Under the pieces are notes generated by a model, which was given only the letters and a program-made list of their open reading frames with translations, was not told the origin of the DNA and did no database searches. 41,017 nt of DNA from Mycobacterium sp. ENV421 (lineage in GTDB: Bacteria > Actinomycetota > Actinomycetes > Mycobacteriales > Mycobacteriaceae), in NCBI RefSeq assembly GCF_002887815.1, contig NZ_PDHO01000036.1:1-41017 (forward strand), read 5' to 3'. Both the position numbers and the translations under genes were made by a program. Positions 25,559 through 34,097 of this stretch are shown here, piece by piece; position 1 is the stretch's first letter; each line of letters begins with the position of its first letter.

Positions 25559-27295
25559 ATGATCGACCGCCACATTCCTTGGATACAGCCCAGCCCAGCA
25601 CCGGCCCGCTTCCGTGAGATGGGCCTGTGGGGTGAGCGGACGATCGCGGATGTCGTCGACGACCACGCACAACGGCATCCCGAAAAAACCGCGGTCATCG
25701 ATTCCCGAGAGAAGCTGACATACGCCGAACTGAGGGACTTGTCGCTGCGCCTTGCGCGGGTCCTGCTCGATCACGGTATCGGGCCCGGCGATCCAGTTGC
25801 CATCCACCTACCCGGCTGCGTCTTGCTGCCGGCGCTGCACCTGGCCTGCAACAGGATCGGCGCGCTGTTTCTGCCGGTCAGCACCGGCTGGCGCGGCGCT
25901 GAGCTGCGGTCCCTGCTGAGCACGGTAAAGGCGCCGATGCTGATCGTCCTCAACGACAACGGTGACTTCGACTACGTCGGCCTGGCAGAGACGCTGCGTG
26001 ACGGGTTACCCGACCTCAAACACGTATTGACGGCCCGAGGCGGTGCGCTGGAATCGCTGGCTGCCGACGCGGCTCCCTTGACCCCAAGCGAGCTCGACCA
26101 GCATCGCCCCAGTCCCGACGCCCCCGCACACGTCATGTCCTCGTCGGGAACGACCGGCATCCCCAAAGCGTCGGTGTGGAGTTCCAATGACCTGGTCGCC
26201 CTGCTGGTTCACCACATGGGCCGTCGTCTCCACATCGGCCCCGACGACGTCGCCGCCGCCATCGCACCGGCCAGCACGGGCTCGACCGGCTACGTCTTCC
26301 CCGTGCTGGCACCGCTGCTCGTCGGCGCGAAGACCGCGCTGCTGGAAACCTGGAAGCCGCAGGCCGCACTGGACCTGATCATCCGGGAACAGTGCTCCTA
26401 CGCGACCGCCGTACCCACCCAGATGATCATGCTGCTGGACCTCCCACTCGAGCGGTATGACCTGTCCCACTTCACCCGGTTCAACAACGCGGGCGCCCCG
26501 CTGCCCCCGTCCACCGCGCGCGACCTCGAAACACGGATGGGCTGCCGCGTGCAAACCATTTATGGTGCCACCGATGGGGGAGTGCCCGCCATCACATCGA
26601 TCGACGATCCAGACGAGCTCCGCCACATGACCGTCGGCTCGGTCTGTTCCGGTGTCGAGGTCGTGCTGCTCGGCGCGGACGGCAATCCCGTGCCGCCGGG
26701 CGATGCGGGTGAAGTGTGCTGGCGCGGGCCGAACAAGTCCTACGGCTATCTCAACGAGCCCGACTACGACCAGCTGGCGTGGGACGAGGATGGTTTCTTC
26801 CACTCCGGCGACGTCGGTGAGCTCGACGACTGCGGATATCTCCGCATCGTGGGGCGCATCAAGGACATGATATTGCGGGGAGGCACCAACATCTTCCCAG
26901 GTGAAGTCGAGGAGCTGCTGCTCGAGCACCCTGACGTGGCCGGAGTTGCGATTGTCGGAATCCCCGATGAGCGGCTGGGCGAGCGGGCCTGCGCCGCAGT
27001 GGTGCCCGCTTCAGGCTCGCCCCCCCAGCTCGACGATCTGTGTTCCTTTCTGCTGGATCGCCAGCTCTCTAAGGCCAAGCTCCCGGAAAAACTCCTCATT
27101 CTCGATGAACTGCCCACCAACGCCGGGGGAAAGGTCGACAAGGCGCTCATTCGAGACATCGCGATCAAGGACCTGGCAGGTCACGCGCGTATCGAAAACG
27201 CGACCTCAGCTCGCCATCGGCCGCTGGCGGCAGGGACGCCGGCTGACACCGCGCCGTCGACCGCAGAACGCACGGCTGGGGGAACGGCGATATGA
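25559..27295 (+). CDS. Acyl-CoA synthetase (AMP-forming)
   Basis: A 578-residue member of the ANL adenylating superfamily (FadD-like). The phosphate-binding loop is SSSGTTGIPKA near residue 195, the A5 motif is YGATDGG near 335 (the usual YGxTE has Asp here), then DGFFHSGDVGELDDCGYLRIVGR (A7/A8) and the C-terminal catalytic Lys in TNAGGKVDKALIR. ATG 25559 has GGAG upstream. The last about 40 residues are an Ala/Thr-rich extension beyond the usual end. It should activate the carboxylic acid formed by the oxidation operon to its CoA ester. It overlaps the racemase-like gene by four bases (ATGA), so the two are co-translated. Confidence 0.93.
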   Translation: MIDRHIPWIQPSPAPARFREMGLWGERTIADVVDDHAQRHPEKTAVIDSREKLTYAELRDLSLRLARVLLDHGIGPGDPVAIHLPGCVLLPALHLACNRIGALFLPVSTGWRGAELRSLLSTVKAPMLIVLNDNGDFDYVGLAETLRDGLPDLKHVLTARGGALESLAADAAPLTPSELDQHRPSPDAPAHVMSSSGTTGIPKASVWSSNDLVALLVHHMGRRLHIGPDDVAAAIAPASTGSTGYVFPVLAPLLVGAKTALLETWKPQAALDLIIREQCSYATAVPTQMIMLLDLPLERYDLSHFTRFNNAGAPLPPSTARDLETRMGCRVQTIYGATDGGVPAITSIDDPDELRHMTVGSVCSGVEVVLLGADGNPVPPGDAGEVCWRGPNKSYGYLNEPDYDQLAWDEDGFFHSGDVGELDDCGYLRIVGRIKDMILRGGTNIFPGEVEELLLEHPDVAGVAIVGIPDERLGERACAAVVPASGSPPQLDDLCSFLLDRQLSKAKLPEKLLILDELPTNAGGKVDKALIRDIAIKDLAGHARIENATSARHRPLAAGTPADTAPSTAERTAGGTAI

Positions 27296-28458
27296 CCGGC
27301 CCGCTGTCCGGGGTGCGCGTCCTCGACCTGTCCGCGCTGGCGCCGGGGCCTTTTGCCACCATGCTGCTCGGCGACCTAGGGGCGGAGGTGATCACGGTGG
27401 AAGCCCCGGCCGCGGCTCGAAGCGGTAGTGGTCTTGGCGAGTTGCCAGATTACGGCGGCGAGCGCGCGCGCCGACAGGGCATCAATCCGCTTTATCGTTC
27501 CCGACGGTCACTTGTGTTAGATCTCAAGCAACCGCAAGCCCTGGAGATCGCCCTGCAACTGGCGCAACGCAGCGACGTCTTCGTCGAGGGATTCCGGCCC
27601 GGAACCTGTGAGCGGCTCGGATTGGGCTACGACACGGTCGCCGCGCAGAACCCAGCGATCGTCTACTGCTCGCTGACCGGCTACGGGCAATCCGGGGAGC
27701 TGGCGATGCGCGCCGGTCACGATCTGAACTACATCGCCGAATCAGGCCTGCTGTCGGCGACCACACGCGATGGCCAGCGTCCGGGCATACCCGTCAACGT
27801 GGTGGCCGATTTCGCCGCAGGAGGTTTGCTCGCGGCGTTTGGAATCCTGGCGGGCTTGATTGGCCGCCAAACCAGCGGCCGGGGAACTTACGTCGATGTG
27901 TCGATGTATGAGGGGCTGCTCGGCCTGCTGCAGGTGGTTCAGTCGTGGACGCTGGCCTCGGCGCCGGACCCGTCGTGGGGTCGGGGCCTGCTGTCGGGGG
28001 CGGTCCCCTTCTATGACTGCTATCGCACGGCCGACGGGCAGTGGCTGTCGGTGGCCGCCCTGGAGCCGAAGTTCTTCTCCAACCTCTGCACAGCGCTCGG
28101 CCGCCCTGACTTGATCCCGGCGTATGCCGACCAGTCTCGATGGGGCGAGCTGCGGGCCGCATTCGAGCAGACCTTTTCCGCTGCCTCCCTCGCGGAATGG
28201 CTGGCCCGACTCGACGAGGTCGACACCGCGGTGGCTCCCGTGAGGTCGCTGCCCGACGCGTTCGACGCGGCGCAGCGCAGAGGGTTGCTGGACGCGCCGG
28301 GGGTGGTTGGCCCAATACCGCGCATGAGCGCGTGGAAGCCAACCGCGGGATCGGTCGTCACCCGGCCTGGTCAGCACAGTCGCGAAATTCTTGACGAGAT
28401 CGGCTTTTCCCGGGACGAGATCGAAAGGCTGTTGACGGCCGGCGCGGTGATGGAGTGA
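27292..28458 (+). CDS. Alpha-methylacyl-CoA racemase-like protein (CaiB/BaiF family)
   Basis: A 388-residue class III CoA-transferase-fold protein. The N-terminal PLSGVRVLDLSALAPGP and EGFRPGTCERLGLGY are family hallmarks. Three residues argue for a racemase rather than a CoA transferase: His143 in RAGHDLNY, Asp173 in NVVADFAAGG and Glu257 in ALEPKFF. These correspond in spacing and context to the catalytic His126, Asp156 and Glu241 known for the M. tuberculosis racemase Mcr. Such enzymes interconvert 2R- and 2S-methylacyl-CoA so that S-specific acyl-CoA dehydrogenases can act. The start overlaps the end of the acyl-CoA synthetase gene. CoA-transferase activity remains possible. Confidence 0.85.
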   Translation: MTGPLSGVRVLDLSALAPGPFATMLLGDLGAEVITVEAPAAARSGSGLGELPDYGGERARRQGINPLYRSRRSLVLDLKQPQALEIALQLAQRSDVFVEGFRPGTCERLGLGYDTVAAQNPAIVYCSLTGYGQSGELAMRAGHDLNYIAESGLLSATTRDGQRPGIPVNVVADFAAGGLLAAFGILAGLIGRQTSGRGTYVDVSMYEGLLGLLQVVQSWTLASAPDPSWGRGLLSGAVPFYDCYRTADGQWLSVAALEPKFFSNLCTALGRPDLIPAYADQSRWGELRAAFEQTFSAASLAEWLARLDEVDTAVAPVRSLPDAFDAAQRRGLLDAPGVVGPIPRMSAWKPTAGSVVTRPGQHSREILDEIGFSRDEIERLLTAGAVME

Positions 28459-28544
28459 CCTCGACGACTCAACGCGGACGAGGATGATTATTGTAAGGTG
28501 ACCCACTCAGGACGTGGTACTAGAAGAATGGTCGGAGAGTGAGC

Positions 28545-29300
28545 ATGCAGGCACGTGTCGCCGTCGTCACAGGCGCCGCTAGGGGAATCGGACGCGAGAT
28601 CGCACTGGCGCTCGGCCGGCAAGGCCGCCACGTCGCGGTGGTCGATCTGCGCGACCATGAGGCCAAGGAAACGGCGGCGACGATCACCGCGGCCGGCGGC
28701 ACCGCCGTGCCTGTCGCCGTGGACGTCACCGACCCGGCGTCGGTGAAGGAGGGCCTGGCCGAGGTTCGCCGGCGGCTGGGACCGATCTCCATCCTGGTCA
28801 ACAACGCCGGGTGGGACGAGCTCCAACCTTTTGTGGATACTGACGAGGAGTTCTGGCAACGCGTGCTCGAGATCAACTTCAAGGGCGTGCTTCGGACCAC
28901 CCACGACGTGCTTCCTGCCATGATCGAGGCGCGGTGGGGCCGGATCGTCAACATCGGCTCGGACGCCGGCCGCGTCGGTTCATCGCTGGAGTCGGTGTAC
29001 TCGGGAACCAAGGGCGCGGTGATCGCATTCACGAAGACAATCGCTCGTGAGGCCGCCCGCGCCGGGGTGACCGCCAACACGGTATGCCCGGGCCCGACCG
29101 ACACCCCTCTGCTGGGCGAGATCGTCGACAGCCAAGCCGATGCCGACAAGGTGATTGGCGCGATGACCCGGGCCGTGCCGATGAAGCGGCTGGGCCAGCC
29201 GGAGGAGGTCGCCGCCGCGGTAGCCTTCCTCGCCTCCGAGGACGCCGGATTCATCACCGGACAGACGCTGTCGGTCAGCGGTGGCCTCACCATGGCCTAG
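28545..29300 (+). CDS. Short-chain dehydrogenase/reductase (3-hydroxyacyl-CoA dehydrogenase-like)
   Basis: A 251-residue classical SDR. The cofactor motif TGAARGIGREIA is near residue 10, with DLRD after beta-2 suggesting NAD preference. NNAG lies in the middle, and the catalytic set is Ser in NIGSDAG and YSGTK (Tyr-x3-Lys). The end GQTLSVSGGLTMA is typical. It resembles 2-hydroxycyclohexanecarboxyl-CoA and 3-hydroxyacyl-CoA dehydrogenases (BadH/FabG group). I chose ATG 28545, six bases after GGAGAG; a GTG at 28539 is too close to it. The stop codon TAG lies within the CTAG target duplication of the IS1182-type element that follows, so the protein escaped disruption. Confidence 0.9.
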   Translation: MQARVAVVTGAARGIGREIALALGRQGRHVAVVDLRDHEAKETAATITAAGGTAVPVAVDVTDPASVKEGLAEVRRRLGPISILVNNAGWDELQPFVDTDEEFWQRVLEINFKGVLRTTHDVLPAMIEARWGRIVNIGSDAGRVGSSLESVYSGTKGAVIAFTKTIAREAARAGVTANTVCPGPTDTPLLGEIVDSQADADKVIGAMTRAVPMKRLGQPEEVAAAVAFLASEDAGFITGQTLSVSGGLTMA

Positions 29301-30448
29301 GCGACTGCTGAATTAATCCCGCGTGGTGGCTGGGTTCTCGAGATGATTGAGGCATGCAGGGTCGTGCTGACGATCAGCGTGAGTTGTTGGATGCGGAGTC
29401 AGTCGCTGGGCATCTGTTGAAGTCCGAGAGCGTGTTTGCGTTCCTGGCGGCACACCGATCGCAGTTGTTTCCCGAAGAGATGTCCGCCGATCTGTTCCCG
29501 TCGCGGCGGGGCCGTCCCAGCTTGCCTCCGAAGTGATGGCTTCGGTGATCACGTTGCAGGCCTTGCACGGGCTCTCCGATAAGTCGATCCCGAGGCCCGT
29601 CATGCCCACAAAAGCGTGCACCGGCGCCAAGACGGAATTCAAATTCAAGCCCATCTCGCGGTCGAACCCGATACCGGCCTGATCACCGACTGCGCCTTGA
29701 CCAAGGCCGGCGGCCTCGACACCCATGATGCGGCAGTGGCGCCGCAGCTTCTGGCAGGTGAGACCGCACCGGTGACCGTGCTGGCCGATTCGGCCTACGG
29801 CACTGGGGACTTCCGCGCTCAGCTGAAGAGATCGCGTCATACGTGATCGGGTCAAACCCGCACCCCTGCGCGCGGCTGTGCCCGGCGGGTTCACTATCGA
29901 TGACTTCACCGTTGATCGCAGCGCTGGCACTGTGACCTGCCCGGCCGGGGTTTTTCGGCTCCTCAGCGCCCGCGGCAACGCCACGTTCGGGGCTGCCTGT
30001 CGGGCTGCGCGCACAGTATACCAGCAGCATCGACGGCAGAAACCTCAAGATCGGACCCCACCACGCACTCCAACGAAACGCCCGCAACCAGGCTCGAAAA
30101 CGACTCTGGCTCAACGAATATCGTCGCTACCGCCCTATGGTCGAACGAACCATCGCCTGGCTGACCCGAGACAACCGCAGAGTCCGCTACCGCGGCGTGG
30201 TCAGAAACGACCACTGGCTGCACCACCGCGCCGCGGCAATGAACCTACGACGCCTCATCACCATGGGGGTAACCCACAACGGCACCACCTGGACCATCGC
30301 CTAACGACCCAACCTGGTTGAGGGCTTGCATCACCGAACACTCAATGCGGCGGGCGTCTCGTTGTGTCGACCCACGGGCCTGACTTCCAATCGCGCCGAC
30401 GAGCGCTTGAGACACCCCGCGCCAAAGCACCACAAATTCAGCAGTCTC
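29301..30448 (+). mobile_element. IS1182-family element, internally deleted, with CTAG target duplication
   Basis: The ends are 14-bp inverted repeats, GCGACTGCTGAATT at 29301-29314 and, read on the - strand, GAGACTGCTGAATT ending at 30448, with one mismatch. CTAG directly abuts both ends (29297-29300 and 30449-30452), a target duplication expected for this family. The element is about 1.15 kb instead of the usual roughly 1.6-1.8 kb because the middle of the transposase gene is missing. The ends survive, so it could be moved in trans by an intact copy. Confidence 0.88.
29354..30304 (+). pseudogene. IS1182-family transposase, deleted and frameshifted
   Basis: The N-terminus MQGRADDQRELLDAESVAGH and the block SVFAFLAAHRSQLFPEEMSA are those of mycobacterial IS1182 transposases. 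A missing base near 29528 shifts the frame, after which EVMASVITLQALHGLSD is still readable. At about 29583 the sequence jumps to a much later part (HLAVEPDTGLITDCALTKAG, VLADSAYGTGDF) with the DDE domain. Two further frame changes (near 29840 and 30003) precede the conserved end (YRRYRPMVERTIAWL, RVRYRGVVRNDHWLH, stop near 30304). No functional transposase can be made. Confidence 0.85.
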
Positions 30449-30485
30449 CTAGAGCGTTGAGCGACAGCTGCGGGGCGCGGAAACA

Positions 30486-30818
30486 CTACAGCCCTCCGGT
30501 GCCGTTCCTTACCTCCAAGTTCTTGACGACAAGGGGATCAGCGCTGATCTTCCCGACGTGGCGCGCGCCGCCGGGTGAGCCGATTTCGGCGAAGAAGTCG
30601 GCGTTGATTTGCTGATAATCCCTGAGGTCGCCTGGGAGATCGGTTTCGTAGCGAATCGCCTCCACCGGGCAGACTGGTTCGCACGCTCCGCAATCGATGC
30701 ACTCGGCCGGGTGGATGTACATCATCCGTTCGCCCTCGTATATGCAGTCGACCGGGCACTCCTTGATGCATGTCTTGTCGAGAACATCGACACATGCCTC
30801 GGCAATCACATAAGCCAC
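30486..30818 (-). CDS. 7Fe ferredoxin (FdxA/FdxC type)
   Basis: A 110-residue ferredoxin starting at GTG 30818. Cysteines at 9, 17, 21 and 25 (AEACVDVLDKTCIKECPVDC) and the second motif CIDCGACEPVCP give the pattern of the mycobacterial and Pseudomonas-type seven-iron ferredoxins with one [3Fe-4S] and one [4Fe-4S] cluster. The C-terminal tail (DLPGDLRDYQQINADFFAEI) is also typical. It is the last gene of the - strand beta-oxidation operon, 124 bases after the smaller acyl-CoA dehydrogenase. It may carry electrons for the P450s or an unlinked oxidoreductase. The IS1182 remnant lies just beyond its 3' end. Confidence 0.92.
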   Translation of the reverse strand: MAYVIAEACVDVLDKTCIKECPVDCIYEGERMMYIHPAECIDCGACEPVCPVEAIRYETDLPGDLRDYQQINADFFAEIGSPGGARHVGKISADPLVVKNLEVRNGTGGL

Positions 30819-30942
30819 GGTTTCACCTCTTCTCTCTCGGTTGTGTAACCCTGTTGTCCTTGTGTAACCCCCGTCGCGGCATCACGCTGACGTGACGGGA
30901 AGGCCGGCGGCTGGGCACCTGCCAGAACGGGAGTCGTCGTCT

Positions 30943-31959
30943 TCACGCGGCCGAGGGGCCGAAGATGGTCTGGGCTATCCGGTCACGGTGTTCGCGCGCG
31001 GTCCCGTACGCCTGTTCCAGAGCTTTCCCGCGTTTGAGCCACAGATGCAGGTCATGCTCCCAGGTGAAGCCGATCCCGCCGTGGCACTGCAAAGCGCTGT
31101 CGTTGGCGGTCTTTTCCGCTTCGGACGCGCAACTCTTGGCAACCGCCGCAGCCGTCGGCGCTTCGTCTGACCCGCTCGCGACCAAGTGCGCGGCGACCCA
31201 GGTCGCCGGCCGGGCGAATTCGATCGCGAGATAGGCGTTGGAGAGTTGATGCTTGACCGCTTGGAACGATCCGACCGGTCTGCCGAACTGCTCGCGCTGG
31301 CGCACGTAATCAACCGTGGTCTCCACTAGATGCGCGCCGATGCCCACGAGCGTGGCGGCGGCGGCCACCGAGGCGCGCACGGCTAACCAGTCCGCCCGGC
31401 CGGTGCTACCGGGCAACATTGTATCGGCGGCGGCTTGGGCGCGAACAGTCGCCAGGCGGCGGGCGCGATCGTAGGCTTCGTGGGGCTCCATATCGCAGTC
31501 ACTCACAGGTACGGCGTGCAGAGAGTCCTTGATCGCCACGACGACGAGGTCGAACGAGCCGTCGACGACAGCGAACGGCACCCCCGGCGGCTGAACGGTG
31601 GCGACAAGCTCCCCGGCGGCGATGGCAGGCAACCACCGCTCCTTTTGGCGGTCGTTGCCCATGTCTGCGATCGTCAGCGCCGCCACGGCGGTCTCCAGCA
31701 GCGGGTCGGGAAGTGCGACCCGGCCGGCTTCCTCGAGCAGCAAAGCGAGCTCCACATCAGACTGTCCTAGCCCGCCGAAACATTCCGGCACTACGACCCC
31801 GAGGAACCCCACCTCGGCCAGCCGAGCCCACGCGGACCGGTCTACCCCACGGTCGGCATCCCAGACCGAACGGACCCGCGACGGCGGGCAATCGGCGCGC
31901 AAGAATTCGCGTGCCGCCGCTGCCAGCTCCTTCTGATCGGGCGTGAGGTCGATGTTCAC
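30943..31959 (-). CDS. Acyl-CoA dehydrogenase, smaller (probably non-catalytic) subunit
   Basis: A 338-residue FadE-type protein, shorter than the usual 380-400. The N-terminal helical domain (NIDLTPDQKELAAAAREFLR) and C-terminal domain (CHGGIGFTWEHDLHLWLKRG) are clear, but the middle beta domain is shortened. At the helix where the catalytic Glu normally lies it reads RASVAAAATLVGIGA, with no Glu. The GTG start at 31959 overlaps the stop of the larger dehydrogenase (GTGA). In mycobacterial steroid degradation such adjacent pairs form alpha2beta2 enzymes in which one subunit gives the base and the other helps bind FAD (for example ChsE1-ChsE2). The same arrangement is inferred here. Confidence 0.9.
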   Translation of the reverse strand: MNIDLTPDQKELAAAAREFLRADCPPSRVRSVWDADRGVDRSAWARLAEVGFLGVVVPECFGGLGQSDVELALLLEEAGRVALPDPLLETAVAALTIADMGNDRQKERWLPAIAAGELVATVQPPGVPFAVVDGSFDLVVVAIKDSLHAVPVSDCDMEPHEAYDRARRLATVRAQAAADTMLPGSTGRADWLAVRASVAAAATLVGIGAHLVETTVDYVRQREQFGRPVGSFQAVKHQLSNAYLAIEFARPATWVAAHLVASGSDEAPTAAAVAKSCASEAEKTANDSALQCHGGIGFTWEHDLHLWLKRGKALEQAYGTAREHRDRIAQTIFGPSAA

Positions 31960-33131
31960 CGAGCCTCCCGTGGAAGTCCGAGCAAACGCTCGCCGATGAT
32001 GTTGCGTTGTATCTCGTTGGTGCCGGCGAAGATTCGCGACGCCCGAGCGTGCCAGTACCGGCGATGAAACCCGGCCCCATCGGCGCAGGACGGGGCGTCC
32101 GCGAGTTCAGCGAAGGGACCCAGGATCTGCAGGGCCGTTTCCTGGATTCTGCTGTCGAGCTCCGACCAATACAACTTGACCAGGCTGGACCTAAAACCGA
32201 CGCCGTTGCCCGCGGCGAGCTGGCTGGCGATGTGCTGCATGTACCGGCGGAAAAGCTCGGCCTCGGCGAATCGCGAGGCGATCTCGTCCCGCCATGCCGG
32301 ATCGTCGGCGACGCCTGTACGTTCGGCGAGTTCGACCAGCTCCCGTACGTCGTTGGTGAGCCGTACGTGGTTGCCCAAGCCGGTGCCGCGCTCGTAGCCC
32401 AGCGTCGCCATGGCCACGCGCCACCCGTCACCGACTTCTCCGATGACGTTTGTGGCGGGAACGCGTACGTCGGTGAAAAAGACCTCGGCGAAACCCGGCT
32501 CGCCGTGCAACTGGCGGATCGGTCGCAACTCGATGCCGGCGCTGTCCATCGACAACACGATGTATGTCAGGCCCCGATGCCGGCTCTGGCCAGGGTCCGT
32601 GCGGACCAGGGCGAACATCCAATCGGCGAAGGCGGACAATGATGTCCAGATTTTCTGGCCGTTGAGGACAAAATCGTCCCCGTCAAGCACCGCCCGAGTT
32701 CGCACGGCGGACAGGTCGCTGCCCGCACCTGGTTCGGAGAATCCCTGGCACCATAACTCGTCGCAGCTGAGCATCCCCGGCAGCCAGCGCCGTTTCTGCT
32801 CGCTGGTGCCGAACTCGATGATGGTGGGGCCGGCTAGTCCGAGGGCGAGCCGGTTCAACCGCTGCGGAGCGCCGGCCCGATGGTACTCCTCGTCGAACAG
32901 CATCTGGCGCATGAAGTCCGCGCCGCCGCCGCCGTAGTCCTGCGGCCAGTGCAGCGCCGCGTAGCCAGCGGTGTAGAGCGCTTTCTCCCATTCCCGGTGT
33001 GCGGCGACCCCCTCGGCTGTATAAGCCGGCGGCAAGGGGTGGGTCGGCACGTTGGCCGTCAGCCAGTCGTGTACCTCGTCACGGAACGCCAGCTCTGGCT
33101 CGGAGTACGTCAACTCCATCGTCATCGTCAC
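31956..33131 (-). CDS. Acyl-CoA dehydrogenase, larger catalytic subunit
   Basis: A 391-residue FadE-type acyl-CoA dehydrogenase. Motifs are CQGFSEPGAGSDLSAVRTRA and NGQKIWTSLSAFADWM in the beta domain, a Glu in TLGYERGTGLG near residue 245 at the position of the base in isovaleryl-CoA dehydrogenase-type enzymes, and the FAD-binding end IFAGTNEIQRNIIGERLLGLP. The start GTG 33131 overlaps the stop of the BadI-like gene, and the gene overlaps the smaller subunit at its 3' end. It probably forms a hetero-oligomer with that subunit and introduces an alpha,beta double bond into the CoA ester. FadE28- and FadE17-like proteins are the closest I recall. Confidence 0.92.
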   Translation of the reverse strand: MTMTMELTYSEPELAFRDEVHDWLTANVPTHPLPPAYTAEGVAAHREWEKALYTAGYAALHWPQDYGGGGADFMRQMLFDEEYHRAGAPQRLNRLALGLAGPTIIEFGTSEQKRRWLPGMLSCDELWCQGFSEPGAGSDLSAVRTRAVLDGDDFVLNGQKIWTSLSAFADWMFALVRTDPGQSRHRGLTYIVLSMDSAGIELRPIRQLHGEPGFAEVFFTDVRVPATNVIGEVGDGWRVAMATLGYERGTGLGNHVRLTNDVRELVELAERTGVADDPAWRDEIASRFAEAELFRRYMQHIASQLAAGNGVGFRSSLVKLYWSELDSRIQETALQILGPFAELADAPSCADGAGFHRRYWHARASRIFAGTNEIQRNIIGERLLGLPREAR

Positions 33132-33937
33132 CGCCAGGGTGAGAAGTCGGGCTTGCGCTTGTTCATGAAGGCGCCGGCGCCTTCGGTTTGTTCACCCGAG
33201 GCGAAGAAGCCGGGGTTGACCTGGTTGAGGATGCTGAACCGGTCCTGCGCTTCCCGCATGGCCGCGACGGAGTCGTCAAAGGACTTCTTGACCAGTTTCA
33301 GCACCGTCGGGCTCAGCGCCAGCATTTCGTCGCACCAGCGCGCGACTTCAGCATCCAGATCCTCCGGCGGCACGCAGGCGTTGATGAGCCCCCAGTCCAG
33401 CGCCTGCTTGGCCGAGTAACGGCGACACAGCATCCAGATTTCCTTGGCCCGCTTCATCCCGACCACCGTCCACAGGTAACTCACCAGCCACCCCTCGGCT
33501 GGACTTGCGACGCGCGGCCCGTTTTGTCCGAGCACCGACCGATCAGACGCGATCGTGAAATCGCACGCGTAGGCCATGTGGTGACCGCCGCCGATCGCAT
33601 AGCCATCCACCCGGGCGATCACCGGCTTGAGGCACTCGCGAAACGCGCGGTAGAGCTGCTTGACCAACTCGTCAAAGGACTCATCGCCGGCCTTGAAGGT
33701 GCTCTCGTCCTCCACGCTGACATCACCACCTGCGCAGAATGCCCGCTCGCCGGCACCGGTCAGCACGATCACCCCGACGTCGCTATCCTCGCCGGCACGT
33801 CGCACCGCCCTGGTCAACTCCCTCAAGGTGTGCGGGGTGAACGAGTTCAATTTCTCCGGACGGTTGATCGTGATCCGGGCCACGGCATCCTTAACTTCGT
33901 AGAGGATGTCGGAGAACTCCACCATTGAACTGCTCAT
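33128..33937 (-). CDS. Crotonase-family hydrolase of the BadI/MenB type
   Basis: A 269-residue crotonase. The sequence follows BadI (2-ketocyclohexanecarboxyl-CoA hydrolase) and MenB: YEVKDAVARITINRPEKLNS, VLTGAGERAFCAGGDVS, KPVIARVDGYAIGGGHHM, LGQNGPRVASPAEGW, AKEIWMLCRRYSAKQALDWG and a KRKPDF end. The paired Glu residues of enoyl-CoA hydratases are absent, as in BadI/MenB. There are no menaquinone genes nearby, so a Dieckmann or retro-Dieckmann-type reaction on a cyclic beta-keto-CoA, such as hydrolytic ring opening, is the better guess. The Asp conserved in MenB and BadI (GSxD) appears as SPAE, so the exact catalysis may differ. The start is ATG 33937 (AAGGAG upstream), or ATG 33925. Confidence 0.82.
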   Translation of the reverse strand: MSSSMVEFSDILYEVKDAVARITINRPEKLNSFTPHTLRELTRAVRRAGEDSDVGVIVLTGAGERAFCAGGDVSVEDESTFKAGDESFDELVKQLYRAFRECLKPVIARVDGYAIGGGHHMAYACDFTIASDRSVLGQNGPRVASPAEGWLVSYLWTVVGMKRAKEIWMLCRRYSAKQALDWGLINACVPPEDLDAEVARWCDEMLALSPTVLKLVKKSFDDSVAAMREAQDRFSILNQVNPGFFASGEQTEGAGAFMNKRKPDFSPWR

Positions 33938-34097
33938 CGAAACAACTGCTCCTTCCCAACATTTCCGGGCCGCGGAATGGGCCTCGGTTATCGATATTCA
34001 GTGGACTTGGGTATGCCACGTACAGATGGCCGCCGACCCGTCACTCGCCGGGACGTTCTGCGTTGCCGGCACGGCCCGAAGTGGACGTGAGTGTCGC

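Noticed and set aside
33128..33937. Crotonase considered as true MenB (menaquinone synthesis)
   Set aside because: No other men genes are present, the conserved MenB Asp segment differs, and the gene sits inside a beta-oxidation operon.
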